Positions 6,204 to 13,740 of a stretch of 14,111 nucleotides of DNA are shown piece after piece (position 1 is the first letter of the stretch; every line of letters begins with the position of its first letter). A program made the position numbers and the translations under genes. The stretch is from Ferrovaceae bacterium (lineage in GTDB: Bacteria; Pseudomonadota; Gammaproteobacteria; Burkholderiales; Ferrovaceae): the NCBI GenBank assembly GCA_027457225.1, contig DAIDTL010000012.1, positions 1-14,111 of the forward strand, given 5' to 3'. The notes below the pieces were generated by a model. That model was not told where the DNA came from and searched no databases. It saw only the letters and a list, made by a program, of their open reading frames with translations.

Positions 6204-7283
6204 TCACGCTCTCCTGAAGGGAAACGCCTCTTCTACGGTCTGGATCAGGCCCATATTGGCGGCATCATAGCCTGCAATCGTATCCACCTCGGCGTGAAAT
6301 ACCGAGGACTGCAGGATTTCGAGAATCGGGGCGAAGCGTGGGTCTGTTAACAGCGCCTCGCTGCAGACATAAAAATAACGTTCGGTGAGGATCGGCACAA
6401 AATCCAGGTCAAATTTACGCGCTCCCGTTTCAACCCCCATGCCCACGTCCGCTTTGCCACTGGCGATATAAGCTCCGATCGCGGCATGGGTAAATTCGAC
6501 ATTGTCGTAACCGTTGATGAGTTTGGGATCAATTTTTTGCTGCCCCAGCAGCAACTCCAGGATACCGCGCGTCCCAGACCCTGGCTGGCGATTGACAAAC
6601 AAAATCTCCGGGCGCAGCAAGTCTGGCAGGGACCAGATATTTTTGGGATTGCCCTTGGCCACCATCAAACCCTGCCGCCGCGTGGCAAGATTAATCAGAC
6701 GCGCATCGGGAGCAAAGGATTTTTCGATGCGTCCGAAGACGATTTTTTCCAACCCGCCGATGGGCACGTGAAAACCCGCCACATCGCACACCTGGCGGTG
6801 AAAGGACTCCAGCGACTCCGCGCTGCCCCGATAGTTGAGATCGAGGGGAATTCCCGCTTTTTGCAAGCGGTCATACAAGGCGGCAACCGCAAAACCGTGA
6901 CTGGCATACATGCGGATCACACGTCGCGCCCGGCTCATGGTGGCCTCAATATCCTCGCTGATTTCCGAGCCAATGCTGTCCAGCAGGGGCCCCAGACGCG
7001 CCCGGGTGCGTTTTTCGGCCCACACCAGACGCTGCCCCAGTTCGGTCAGGCGCGAACCCCGACCCGGCACGGTTTCAAGAACCAGGCCTCCCAGAGCTTT
7101 TTGCAGGCTCTCGATCAAATTCCAGGCATGGCGGTAGGACAACCCCTCCGCTGCGCTGGCTTCCTTCATGTTGCGCGAAGTTTCTATGGCCAGAAGCAGG
7201 CGCAAAGCGCGTGAGAAAGGAATGAATGGACTGGAGGCAGAACTGCCAGCGAGCAAGTACTCGGGTTCTACGGTAATCTTCAT
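6204..7283 (-). CDS. ModE-like HTH regulator with molybdate-type binding domain (FdsR-like position)
   Basis: A 359-residue one-component regulator. Residues about 20-95 form a ModE/LysR-like winged helix (ALRLLLAIETSRNMKEASAAEGLSYRHAW, then the wing with ETVPGRGSRLTELGQRL). Residues about 120-345 resemble the periplasmic-binding-protein-like domain found in molybdate-responsive regulators (PF12727 type), with VNRQPGSGTRGILE as a ligand-loop signature and ADVGMGVE further on. It is divergent from the molybdenum-dependent formate dehydrogenase operon, where other betaproteobacteria carry the regulator FdsR, so control of fds by formate or molybdate is the leading inference; orthology is not proven. 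A well-spaced promoter (7318-7346) lies upstream, but no clear Shine-Dalgarno sequence precedes the ATG. First gene of a three-gene operon. Confidence 0.82.
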   Translation of the reverse strand: MKITVEPEYLLAGSSASSPFIPFSRALRLLLAIETSRNMKEASAAEGLSYRHAWNLIESLQKALGGLVLETVPGRGSRLTELGQRLVWAEKRTRARLGPLLDSIGSEISEDIEATMSRARRVIRMYASHGFAVAALYDRLQKAGIPLDLNYRGSAESLESFHRQVCDVAGFHVPIGGLEKIVFGRIEKSFAPDARLINLATRRQGLMVAKGNPKNIWSLPDLLRPEILFVNRQPGSGTRGILELLLGQQKIDPKLINGYDNVEFTHAAIGAYIASGKADVGMGVETGARKFDLDFVPILTERYFYVCSEALLTDPRFAPILEILQSSVFHAEVDTIAGYDAANMGLIQTVEEAFPFRRA

Positions 7284-7317
7284 GGTTAACTTGTAATAAA
7301 TTGCAATTATGTTAAGG

Positions 7318-7346
7318 AATTTAGCATTGACTTTATCCTAGATCAA
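7318..7346 (-). promoter_or_regulatory. Sigma-70-like promoter of the regulator operon
   Basis: On the minus strand TTGATC (-35, plus coordinates 7341-7346) is followed after exactly 17 bp by TAAATT (-10, 7318-7323). This predicts a transcript start near 7311, 28 nt before the regulator ATG. A 10-bp palindrome AATTGCAATT (7299-7308) lies between start site and ATG and could be an operator for self-control. The promoter overlaps a plus-strand TTGACT (7327-7332). Confidence 0.45.
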
Positions 7347-7417
7347 GCATAACTTAGTGAAAACAAACTACTATACTGCTATACGTGTCAATTACTAGTT
7401 GCAGTATGTTGCATAAT
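7327..7417 (+). promoter_or_regulatory. Candidate fds promoter and operator region
   Basis: Several plus-strand hexamers could drive fds: TTGACT (7327-7332) as a -35 with a poor -10 near 7350; TATACT (7372-7377) and TATACG preceded by TGC (7377-7385, extended -10 style); and CATAAT (7412-7417). None has an ideal partner, as expected for an activator-dependent promoter. An inverted repeat ATACTGC (7373-7379) / GCAGTAT (7401-7407), with centres 28 bp apart, spans the region and is a candidate regulator site. The exact promoter cannot be chosen from sequence. Confidence 0.35.
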
Positions 7418-7463
7418 CAAGGCCGTGAGAACCTATCGCATAACTCACCGCTCGAAACTGTCT

Positions 7464-7470
7464 GGAGGAG
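7464..7470 (+). promoter_or_regulatory. Strong ribosome binding site deciding the fdsG start
   Basis: GGAGGAG at 7464-7470 lies 7 nt before a TTG at 7478 and 16 nt before the first nearby ATG at 7487. Standard spacing favours the TTG. An upstream in-frame start around 7385 would add 31 residues without family resemblance and lies within the likely promoter region. Confidence 0.6.
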
Positions 7471-7477
7471 AATCACT

Positions 7478-7954
7478 TTGAATTCAATGACTGCCCGGGA
7501 AGCACAAGCCGTCGAAGCGGCCCTTAGCCGTTTTCAGGATGAGCAGGGCGCCCTTTTGCCGCTGTTGCATGCCGTACAGGATACTCTGGGCTACATCCCC
7601 AAGCAGGCCACCCCGACCATTGCCAGCGCCTTCAACCTTTCCCGCGCTGAAGTGCACGGGGTCATCACTTATTACCATCATTTCCGCCAGACCGAGCCGG
7701 CCCAGCACAAACTGGCCCTCTGCCAGGCCGAGGCCTGCCAGGCCCGGGGCTGCCGCTCGCTGACTGAAAAAGCGGAAGCCGCCTTGGGCTGCAACCTCGG
7801 CGAACATACGAAAGACAACCGCTGGGAACTGGAACCCGTGTACTGCCTGGGGCTTTGCGCCAGCGGCCCAGCCATGGAGCTGGATGGCAAATTGTACGCT
7901 CGCGTCACGCCCGAGCGTCTGGAATCGCTGATTCGCAAGAAGGAATTGTCATGA
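7478..7954 (+). CDS. fdsG: NAD-dependent formate dehydrogenase gamma subunit FdsG
   Basis: A 158-residue NuoE-like protein when started at TTG 7478 (ATG 7487 gives 155). It carries one [2Fe-2S] cluster in a thioredoxin-like fold and passes electrons in the cytosolic FDH complex. The four ligands are seen as C82 and C87 (LCQAEAC) and C123 and C127 (YCLGLCASGP), the NuoE-family spacing. The N-terminal helical part contains GALLPLLHAVQDTLGYIP and the segment SRAEVHGVITYYHHF, both typical of NuoE/HoxE/FdsG. It is first in the operon, and its TGA overlaps the fdsB ATG (ATGA), implying translational coupling and fixed stoichiometry with FdsB. Confidence 0.92.
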   Translation: MNSMTAREAQAVEAALSRFQDEQGALLPLLHAVQDTLGYIPKQATPTIASAFNLSRAEVHGVITYYHHFRQTEPAQHKLALCQAEACQARGCRSLTEKAEAALGCNLGEHTKDNRWELEPVYCLGLCASGPAMELDGKLYARVTPERLESLIRKKELS

Positions 7955-9510
7955 GCGTCAAGATCTACGTCCCCCGCGACTCGGCCGCCCTGGCCGTCGG
8001 TGCGGATGAAGTGGCCCAAGCCATTGAGCAGCAGGCCACCGCCCGTGGTATCGCCATTGACCTGGTGCGCAATAGCTCGCGCGGACTGTTGTGGCTGGAA
8101 CCGCTGGTGGAGGTGGCCGTCGGTGGCCAACGGCTGGCCTATGGCCCGGTCACTCCTGAGGCCGTGGAAAGCCTGTTCGAAGCCGGATTTTTGACTGGCA
8201 AGACCCATCCGCTAGCTGTTGGGCCCATTGAAGCGCACCCCTACCTTAAAAACCAGGAACGCCTGACTTTTGTCCGTGCGGGCATTACCGACCCCTTGTC
8301 CCTGGAAGACTATCAAGCCCATGAAGGTTTTGCAGGTCTACGCGCTGCCCTGGCCCTGTCCCCGGCGGACATCGTGCAACAAATCCTGGATTCAGGACTG
8401 CGCGGCCGTGGTGGCGCTGGTTTTCCGGCGGGGATCAAATGGAAGACCGTATTGCAGACGAACGCCGATCAAAAATATGTGGTCGTCAATGCCGATGAAG
8501 GCGACTCGGGCACCTTCGCTGACCGTATGGTGATGGAGGGCGATCCCTTCATGCTGATCGAAGGCATGATCATTGCCGGTATTGCCGTCGGTGCCACGCG
8601 CGGTTACGTTTACATTCGTTCAGAATACCCCGATGCCATATTCGTTATGGAAGAAGCCGTTCGGCGGGCCACCACCGGCGGATTTCTGGGCAAAAACATT
8701 CTGGGCTCGGGCAAGGCATTCCACATCGTGATCCGCAAAGCTGCGGGGTCCTATGTCTGTGGCGAAGAAACGGCCCTGCTGGAAAGCCTGGAAGGCAAAC
8801 GCGGGATTGTGCGCGCCAAACCGCCGCTGCCCGCCATTGTCGGCCTGTTTGGCAAACCCACGGTGATCAATAATGTTCTGACCCTGGCTGCCGCCCCCTA
8901 CATCCTGAGTCACGGGCCAAAAGTCTACGCTGATTTTGGCATGGGACGTTCGCGCGGCACCTTGCCGTTCCAGCTGGCTGGCAATATTCGTCACGGCGGC
9001 CTGGTGGAAAAAGCCTTCGGCGTCACCGCCCGGCAACTGATTGAAGACTTCGGCGGCGGCACCGAGAGCGGCCGACCCCTGCGGGCTGTGCAGATCGGCG
9101 GCCCCCTGGGAGCCTATCTGCCGGATTCCTTGCTTGACACCCCGATGGATTACGAAGCGCTGGCCGCCAAAGGGGGTGTATTGGGCCATGGTGGCCTGGT
9201 GGTGTTTGACGACACGGTGGATATGGCCGAACAGGCGCGTTATGCCATGGAATTTTGCGCCATTGAATCCTGCGGCAAATGCACCCCTTGTCGCATTGGC
9301 TCGACCCGCGGCGAAGAAGTCATTCAACACATCCAGGCCAAACCTGCCGAAGCGGGGGCCCATGCCAAACTGCTGCGCGATCTGTGCAGCACCATGGTGA
9401 ATGGATCGCTGTGTGCCATGGGTAGCATGACCCCGTATCCCGTACTCTCCGCACTGGACCATTTTCCCGAAGACTTTAATCTCACTGCTGAAACGCACAA
9501 GGCCGCTTGA
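7951..9510 (+). CDS. fdsB: NAD-dependent formate dehydrogenase beta subunit FdsB
   Basis: A 519-residue NuoF-like flavoprotein, the NAD+-reducing unit of the complex. It binds FMN, NAD(H) and one [4Fe-4S] cluster. Seen in order: an N-terminal region of about 130 residues; the glycine-rich GLRGRGGAGFPAG (149-161); NADEGDSGTFADR with GDPFMLIEGM for FMN; SYVCGEETALLESLEG; and the cluster ligands C441, C444, C447 (CGKCTPC) plus C488 (GSLC). The open frame runs upstream to 7855, but the true start is the ATG at 7951 that overlaps the fdsG stop, since it begins the family N-terminus and avoids a long gene overlap. All cofactor residues are intact. Electrons arrive from FdsA and FdsG clusters and reduce NAD+ on FMN. 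Confidence 0.94.
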   Translation: MSVKIYVPRDSAALAVGADEVAQAIEQQATARGIAIDLVRNSSRGLLWLEPLVEVAVGGQRLAYGPVTPEAVESLFEAGFLTGKTHPLAVGPIEAHPYLKNQERLTFVRAGITDPLSLEDYQAHEGFAGLRAALALSPADIVQQILDSGLRGRGGAGFPAGIKWKTVLQTNADQKYVVVNADEGDSGTFADRMVMEGDPFMLIEGMIIAGIAVGATRGYVYIRSEYPDAIFVMEEAVRRATTGGFLGKNILGSGKAFHIVIRKAAGSYVCGEETALLESLEGKRGIVRAKPPLPAIVGLFGKPTVINNVLTLAAAPYILSHGPKVYADFGMGRSRGTLPFQLAGNIRHGGLVEKAFGVTARQLIEDFGGGTESGRPLRAVQIGGPLGAYLPDSLLDTPMDYEALAAKGGVLGHGGLVVFDDTVDMAEQARYAMEFCAIESCGKCTPCRIGSTRGEEVIQHIQAKPAEAGAHAKLLRDLCSTMVNGSLCAMGSMTPYPVLSALDHFPEDFNLTAETHKAA

Positions 9511-9519
9511 GGAGCCATC

Positions 9520-10737
9520 ATGGACAACAACTATCCCCTTCACGATATCGATTACGGCACCCCCAAGAGCGTTTCCGAAAAGACTGTGACGCTGGAGATT
9601 GACGGATTCGAGGTCACCGTACCGCAAGGCACCTCACTGATGCGTGCCGCCGTCGTGGCAGGAACACAAATCCCGAAGCTTTGCGCCACCGACAGCCTGG
9701 AGCCTTTTGGCTCATGTCGCCTGTGCCTGGTTGAGATCGAAGGACGCAAAGGCTTTCCGGCCTCCTGCACCACCCCTGCCGAAGCCGGCATGGTGGTCCG
9801 GACCCAAACGCCCCACCTTGCCGAACTGCGCCGTGGCGTCATGGAGTTGTACATTTCCGACCACCCCCTGGATTGCCTGACCTGCGCCGCCAATGGCGAT
9901 TGCGAACTGCAGGACATGGCGGGTGTCGTGGGCCTGCGCGACGTGCGTTACGGCTATCAAGGCCTCAACCATCTGAAAGACCAGGCAGATACCTCCAATC
10001 CCTATTTCACCTACGATCCCTCCAAGTGCATCGTCTGTAACCGCTGCGTGCGGGCCTGCGAGGAAACCCAGGGGACCTTTGCCCTGACCATTTCCGGGCG
10101 GGGATTTGAGTCACGTGTCTCGGCAAGCGAGAGCCAGCCCTTCATGGATTCGGAATGCGTCTCCTGCGGTGCCTGCGTCAATGTTTGCCCCACGGCTACC
10201 CTGATGGAAAAAACGGTTATCGAAGCGGGACAGCCGGACCATAGCGTTCTCACCACCTGCGCGTATTGTGGCGTGGGCTGTGGTTTCAAGGCCGATATGA
10301 AAGGCTCGGAAGTGGTGCGTATGACCCCCTGGAAAGATGGCAAAGCCAACGAAGGCCATGCCTGCATCAAGGGCCGTTTTGCCTGGGGCTATGCCACCCA
10401 CAAGGACCGTATTCTGAAACCGATGATCCGCAAACACATCACCGACCCCTGGCAGGAAGTCAGCTGGGAAACCGCCATCAACCATGCTGCCAGTGAGTTC
10501 CGGCGTATCCAGGCGGAGTCCGGGGTGGATTCCATCGGCGGCATTACGTCCTCACGTTGCACCAACGAAGAATCCTATCTGGTACAGAAGCTGGTCCGCG
10601 CCGCATTTCGCAACAACAATGTGGACACCTGCGCACGCGTTTGCCACTCCCCCACCGGCTACGGATTGGGACAAACCTACGGCACTTCCGCCGGCACGCA
10701 GACTTTCAAGTCGGTGGAAAAGCCGACGTCATCATAG
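9520..10737 (+). CDS. fdsA: fdsA 5' part: Fe-S domains and catalytic Cys
   Basis: The open frame encodes 405 residues; the first 401 or so are genuine FdsA and the last few (PTSS) are out-of-frame. Iron-sulfur sites are all visible: a [2Fe-2S] ferredoxin-like domain with C55, C66, C69 and C83; a His-ligated [4Fe-4S] site H115, C119, C122, C128; two ferredoxin-type [4Fe-4S] clusters at C170/C173/C176/C180 and C213/C216/C219/C223; and the molybdoenzyme [4Fe-4S] cluster C247, C250, C254, C282. The molybdenum-ligating residue is C375 followed by H376 (RVCHSPTGYG). Cysteine, not selenocysteine, is encoded. This fragment alone lacks most of the bis-MGD pocket. Confidence 0.88.
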   Translation: MDNNYPLHDIDYGTPKSVSEKTVTLEIDGFEVTVPQGTSLMRAAVVAGTQIPKLCATDSLEPFGSCRLCLVEIEGRKGFPASCTTPAEAGMVVRTQTPHLAELRRGVMELYISDHPLDCLTCAANGDCELQDMAGVVGLRDVRYGYQGLNHLKDQADTSNPYFTYDPSKCIVCNRCVRACEETQGTFALTISGRGFESRVSASESQPFMDSECVSCGACVNVCPTATLMEKTVIEAGQPDHSVLTTCAYCGVGCGFKADMKGSEVVRMTPWKDGKANEGHACIKGRFAWGYATHKDRILKPMIRKHITDPWQEVSWETAINHAASEFRRIQAESGVDSIGGITSSRCTNEESYLVQKLVRAAFRNNNVDTCARVCHSPTGYGLGQTYGTSAGTQTFKSVEKPTSS

Positions 10738-12398
10738 TCATCGGAGCCAATCCCACGGATGCGCACCCGGTGTTTGCCTCACGCCTCAAAAGACGCCTGC
10801 GCGCAGGAGCGCGCCTGATCGTGGTGGATCCACGCAGCATTGATCTGGTCAGCAGTCCCCACATCAAGGCCGATTACCACCTGCAACTGCGCCCCGGCAC
10901 CAACGTGGCCGTCATCAATGCCCTGGCCCATGTCATCGTGACAGAGGGCCTGCTCGCTCAGGACTTCGTCGACCAGCGCTGCGATGTGGAAGCCTTCAAC
11001 GTATGGCGCGAATTCGTCGCCCGTCCCAACAACAGCCCTGAAGCGCTGGAAGTCATGACCGGCGTTCCGGCAGCCAAGATCCGTGAAGCCGCACGTCTGT
11101 ATGCCACCGGTGGCAACGGGGCCATCTATTACGGTTTGGGCGTCACCGAACATGCACAGGGATCCACCATGGTCATCGGTATCGCCAACCTCGCCATGGC
11201 CACCGGGAACATCGGTCGCGAAGGTGTGGGGGTCAACCCGCTGCGAGGACAGAACAACGTGCAGGGGTCGTGCGACATGGGCTCGTTCCCGCATGAATAC
11301 CCGGGGTATCGCCATGTCTCTGACGATGCCACCCGGACACTGTTTGAAAAGGACTGGGGTCTTAGCCTGAGGAAAGAACCCGGACTGCGTATTCCCAACA
11401 TGTTTGAAGCCGCCATGGATGGCAGCTTCAAGGGGTTGTACTGTCAGGGCGAGGATATCGTCCAGTCCGACCCCGACACCCAACATGTGATTGCAGCGCT
11501 TGAAACCATGGAGTGCATCGTGGTGCAGGACCTGTTCCTGAATGAAACCGCCAAGTACGCCCATGTGTTCCTGCCTGGTTCAAGCTTCCTCGAAAAAGAC
11601 GGCACCTTCACCAATGCCGAGCGCCGTATTTCCCGCGTGCGCAAAGTCATGGCGCCCAAAGCCGGTCTGGGGGACTGGGAAGTCACCGTAGCGCTCTCCA
11701 ACGCGTTGGGTTATCCCATGCATTACAACGATCCTTCGGAAATCATGGAGGAAGTGGCGCGTCTCACCCCGACTTTTGCTGGCGTCAATTACGACAAGCT
11801 GGATCGTCTGGGCAGCGTGCAATGGCCTTGTAACGATGAGATGCCGGAAGGAACCCCTTTGATGCACATCGATCATTTTGTCCGTGGCAAGGGCCGTTTC
11901 CTGATTACACAGTATGTCCCCACTGACGAAAAGATCACGCCCAAGTTCCCGCTCCTGCTTACCACGGGACGCATTCTTTCCCAGTACAACGTGGGCGCTC
12001 AGACCCGCCGTACCGATAATGTCCGCTTCCATGAAGAGGACCGTCTGGATATCCACCCTCAGGATGCCGAAGAACGCGGGATTCATGAGGACGACTGGGT
12101 CGGGATTTCATCGCGTGCCGGGGACACCGTGCTGCGCGCCCGTGTAACGGAACGCATGCAGCCGGGCGTGGTGTATACCACGTTCCACTTCCCGGAATCC
12201 GGAGCCAACGTCATCACCACCGACAATTCGGACTGGGCTACCAACTGCCCTGAATACAAGGTGACCGCGGTGCAGGTGGTCAAGGTCAAGCATTCTTCCG
12301 AGTGGCAGGAAAATTACCGGAAGTTCAACGAGACTCAACTGCGCCTGTTGAAGGAAAAAGTGGTGGCAGGGGCTGTCGCCACGGTGAACGGCCACTGA
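10722..12398 (+). CDS. fdsA: fdsA 3' part: molybdopterin domains, in the -1 frame
   Basis: This frame encodes residues 402-959 of the restored protein, from ADVIIVIGANPTDAHPVF to the C-terminus. It holds the second part of the molybdopterin oxidoreductase domain, with GVGVNPLRGQNNVQG carrying conserved Arg576, and the C-terminal dinucleotide-binding domain (about 808-925) with LLTTGRILSQYNVG, HPQDAEERGI and FPESGANVIT-DNSDWATNCPEYK. The frame is open upstream to 10557, but that stretch is out-of-frame with FdsA, so no natural start is evident. Without translation from the first frame it should not be made as a useful protein. Confidence 0.85.
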   Translation, partial: ADVIIVIGANPTDAHPVFASRLKRRLRAGARLIVVDPRSIDLVSSPHIKADYHLQLRPGTNVAVINALAHVIVTEGLLAQDFVDQRCDVEAFNVWREFVARPNNSPEALEVMTGVPAAKIREAARLYATGGNGAIYYGLGVTEHAQGSTMVIGIANLAMATGNIGREGVGVNPLRGQNNVQGSCDMGSFPHEYPGYRHVSDDATRTLFEKDWGLSLRKEPGLRIPNMFEAAMDGSFKGLYCQGEDIVQSDPDTQHVIAALETMECIVVQDLFLNETAKYAHVFLPGSSFLEKDGTFTNAERRISRVRKVMAPKAGLGDWEVTVALSNALGYPMHYNDPSEIMEEVARLTPTFAGVNYDKLDRLGSVQWPCNDEMPEGTPLMHIDHFVRGKGRFLITQYVPTDEKITPKFPLLLTTGRILSQYNVGAQTRRTDNVRFHEEDRLDIHPQDAEERGIHEDDWVGISSRAGDTVLRARVTERMQPGVVYTTFHFPESGANVITTDNSDWATNCPEYKVTAVQVVKVKHSSEWQENYRKFNETQLRLLKEKVVAGAVATVNGH

Positions 12399-12410
12399 TT
12401 GCCTTAACCC

Positions 12411-13229
12411 ATGAATGCTCCGTTGCCACTGGCTACCCCGACCCTGCAAGCGCTTCACGTAGCGCGCTGGAAGGGCGGTTATGCCTCTTCCCGGGACCAG
12501 GTGGCCGAGGAGACGCCTATCGGCATCGAGTATAACGGGGTGCCTCATGTGGTGATGCTGGCCACGCCCTCCGACCTGGAAGATTTTGCGATCGGGTTTT
12601 CATTGACGGAAGGGATCATTCGCAACGCCAATGAAATTCGCAACATTGCCGTGGAAGAATACAGTGCCGGCATCCGCGTGCAATTGACGATTGACGAAGC
12701 GCATTTTTCGCGCCTCGACCTCACACGACAAAATCTGGCCGGACGCACGGGCTGTGGGCTGTGCGGCACGGAGCGCCTGGCTCAAGTGTTCCGCCCGATG
12801 CCCGATGTCACATCGCGCCAGACCCTGTCTGTGGCGGCACTTCATGCCGCCATGGCCGACCTCCCGCAACACCAGTCCCTGCAACAGTCTACAGGAGCCA
12901 CCCATGCGGCATTCTGGCTCGACGCCGATGGCCACATTGTCGCAGCGCGCGAAGATGTCGGCCGGCATAATGCGTTGGACAAACTGATCGGGGGGTTAGC
13001 CCAAAAACAGACCGACTTCACGCGCGGCGCGTTGCTGATCACCAGCCGGGCAAGCTACGAGATGGTGCAGAAGTCCATTCAAATGGGCATCGGTATCCTG
13101 GTCGCTATCTCCGCCCCGACGGCGCTGGCCGTACGTATGGCCGAGCAATTCAACCTGACTCTGGTGGGGTTTGCCCGCAACGGCCATCACGTGGCCTATG
13201 CCCACCCCGAAAGACTGACCGATTTCTGA
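12411..13229 (+). CDS. fdhD: FdhD-type sulfurtransferase for formate dehydrogenase (FdsC)
   Basis: A 272-residue FdhD family protein, the cytosolic factor that takes sulfur from a cysteine desulfurase and transfers it to bis-MGD to activate formate dehydrogenase. The signature is TGCGLCG with the two functional cysteines C115 and C118. Other family segments are EETPIGIEYNG, FAIGFSLTEGII, EDVGRHNALDK and LLITSRASYEMVQK, with ISAPTALAV near the C-terminus. In the Cupriavidus fds operon this gene is fdsC. It starts 12 nt after the fdsA stop with no evident Shine-Dalgarno, so it may rely on coupling to fdsA translation; if the fdsA frameshift is real, ribosomes stopping 1.7 kb upstream could lower its expression. 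Confidence 0.92.
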   Translation: MNAPLPLATPTLQALHVARWKGGYASSRDQVAEETPIGIEYNGVPHVVMLATPSDLEDFAIGFSLTEGIIRNANEIRNIAVEEYSAGIRVQLTIDEAHFSRLDLTRQNLAGRTGCGLCGTERLAQVFRPMPDVTSRQTLSVAALHAAMADLPQHQSLQQSTGATHAAFWLDADGHIVAAREDVGRHNALDKLIGGLAQKQTDFTRGALLITSRASYEMVQKSIQMGIGILVAISAPTALAVRMAEQFNLTLVGFARNGHHVAYAHPERLTDF

Positions 13230-13248
13230 ACGAGGCGCTTGCAACCCC

Positions 13249-13467
13249 ATGAATGCTGAACATCTGATCAAAATGGCCAATGATATTGGTGCCTTTTTTG
13301 AAGCCATGCCCAACCGCGAACAAGCCACCAAGGACGTCGCTACGCACATCAGGAAGTTCTGGGAACCGCGCATGCAGAAATCTTTGATGGTGTACCTTAG
13401 CACTCACGGAGACGCCGGACTCAAGGACATCGTGCGCGATGCCCTGCGCGAGTTCCACCCCGCATAA
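13249..13467 (+). CDS. fdsD: Formate dehydrogenase delta subunit FdsD
   Basis: A 72-residue protein of the FdsD family (PF11390), of normal length. Seen: LIKMANDIGAFFEAMPNREQA, then VATHIRKFWEPRMQKSLMVYL and GLKDIVRDALREF. FdsD is the small delta subunit of the soluble NAD-linked enzyme and probably aids assembly or stability. It has no cofactor motif. It starts 19 nt after the fdhD stop, with GAGGCG about 12 nt before the ATG. It completes the canonical fdsGBACD order. Confidence 0.92.
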   Translation: MNAEHLIKMANDIGAFFEAMPNREQATKDVATHIRKFWEPRMQKSLMVYLSTHGDAGLKDIVRDALREFHPA

Positions 13468-13548
13468 CGCGTTGGCTTGCTTCCCTGCTGCATTTGTACG
13501 TAACATGGGCCATGTTTGGCTATTCCCTGTAATCAGGAACCCCTGACC

Positions 13549-13728
13549 ATGTTCGGTTCATTTAATGTAGTTTTCATAATCTTCGCCATCATTGCGATCA
13601 ACATCACCATGCTCGCGATCGTCCTGCAACTGGATCTGCTGATATTTCAGTCGAGCTTGGTAAAAATCATTGCCTGGGCCCTGGCGGTCGGCTCATGGCA
13701 CATGGCGTATAAATTTCGCAACAAATAA
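13549..13728 (+). CDS. Small two-helix membrane protein, unknown
   Basis: A 59-residue hydrophobic protein started at ATG 13549, preceded by AGGA about 10 nt upstream. An in-frame TTG at 13516 would add 11 polar residues and has no ribosome binding site. Two membrane segments are visible, about residues 5-30 (FNVVFIIFAIIAINITMLAI) and 36-53, with a basic C-terminal KFRNK, suggesting the C-terminus is cytoplasmic. I do not recognise the family. An imperfect hairpin (TTCCCTG / CAGGAA, 13524-13540) covers the AGGA. It lies 81 nt past fdsD on the same strand with no terminator between, so it may be read with the fds operon. Confidence 0.55.
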   Translation: MFGSFNVVFIIFAIIAINITMLAIVLQLDLLIFQSSLVKIIAWALAVGSWHMAYKFRNK

Positions 13729-13740
13729 TGGACCCCCAAG

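Larger units (their letters stand above)
9520..12398 (+). pseudogene. fdsA: fdsA, formate dehydrogenase alpha (catalytic) subunit, split by a one-base frameshift
   Basis: This is one gene read in two frames. Frame one runs from ATG 9520 to a premature TAG at 10735-10737; the rest of the protein continues in the -1 frame to a stop at 12398. Homology passes from one frame to the other at GGAAAAGCC (10716-10724): adding one A to the four-A run gives VEKADVIIVIGANP and a continuous 959-residue FdsA, the length I recall for the Cupriavidus protein. Cys375, His376 and Arg576 then keep the 201-residue spacing known for the catalytic triad. As written, the enzyme would be inactive. A sequencing or assembly error in a homopolymer is as likely as a true mutation. 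A GAGGAG overlapping the fdsB stop supports the start. Confidence 0.9.

Noticed and set aside
7332..7346. Second FNR-type box upstream of fds
   Set aside because: Only the right half (CTAGATCAA) matches; the left half reads TTATC in place of TTGAT, so it is at best a half-site and doubles as the minus-strand -35.
8620..9627. Minus-strand open frame (335 codons) within fdsB
   Set aside because: A shadow of fdsB, whose cofactor motifs are all intact on the plus strand.
10714..10737. Programmed -1 ribosomal frameshifting in fdsA
   Set aside because: A slip of AAG to AAA would join the frames exactly, but the site GGAAAAG is not a strong slippery heptamer, there is no well-placed upstream Shine-Dalgarno-like stimulator, and no stable downstream hairpin is apparent. 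Other FdsA genes are, to my knowledge, uninterrupted.
13502..13516. Terminator after fdsD
   Set aside because: AACATGG-G-CCATGTT is a near-perfect palindrome but has almost no loop and only three T at its end before GGC, so it is not a credible intrinsic terminator. It could be a protein site.
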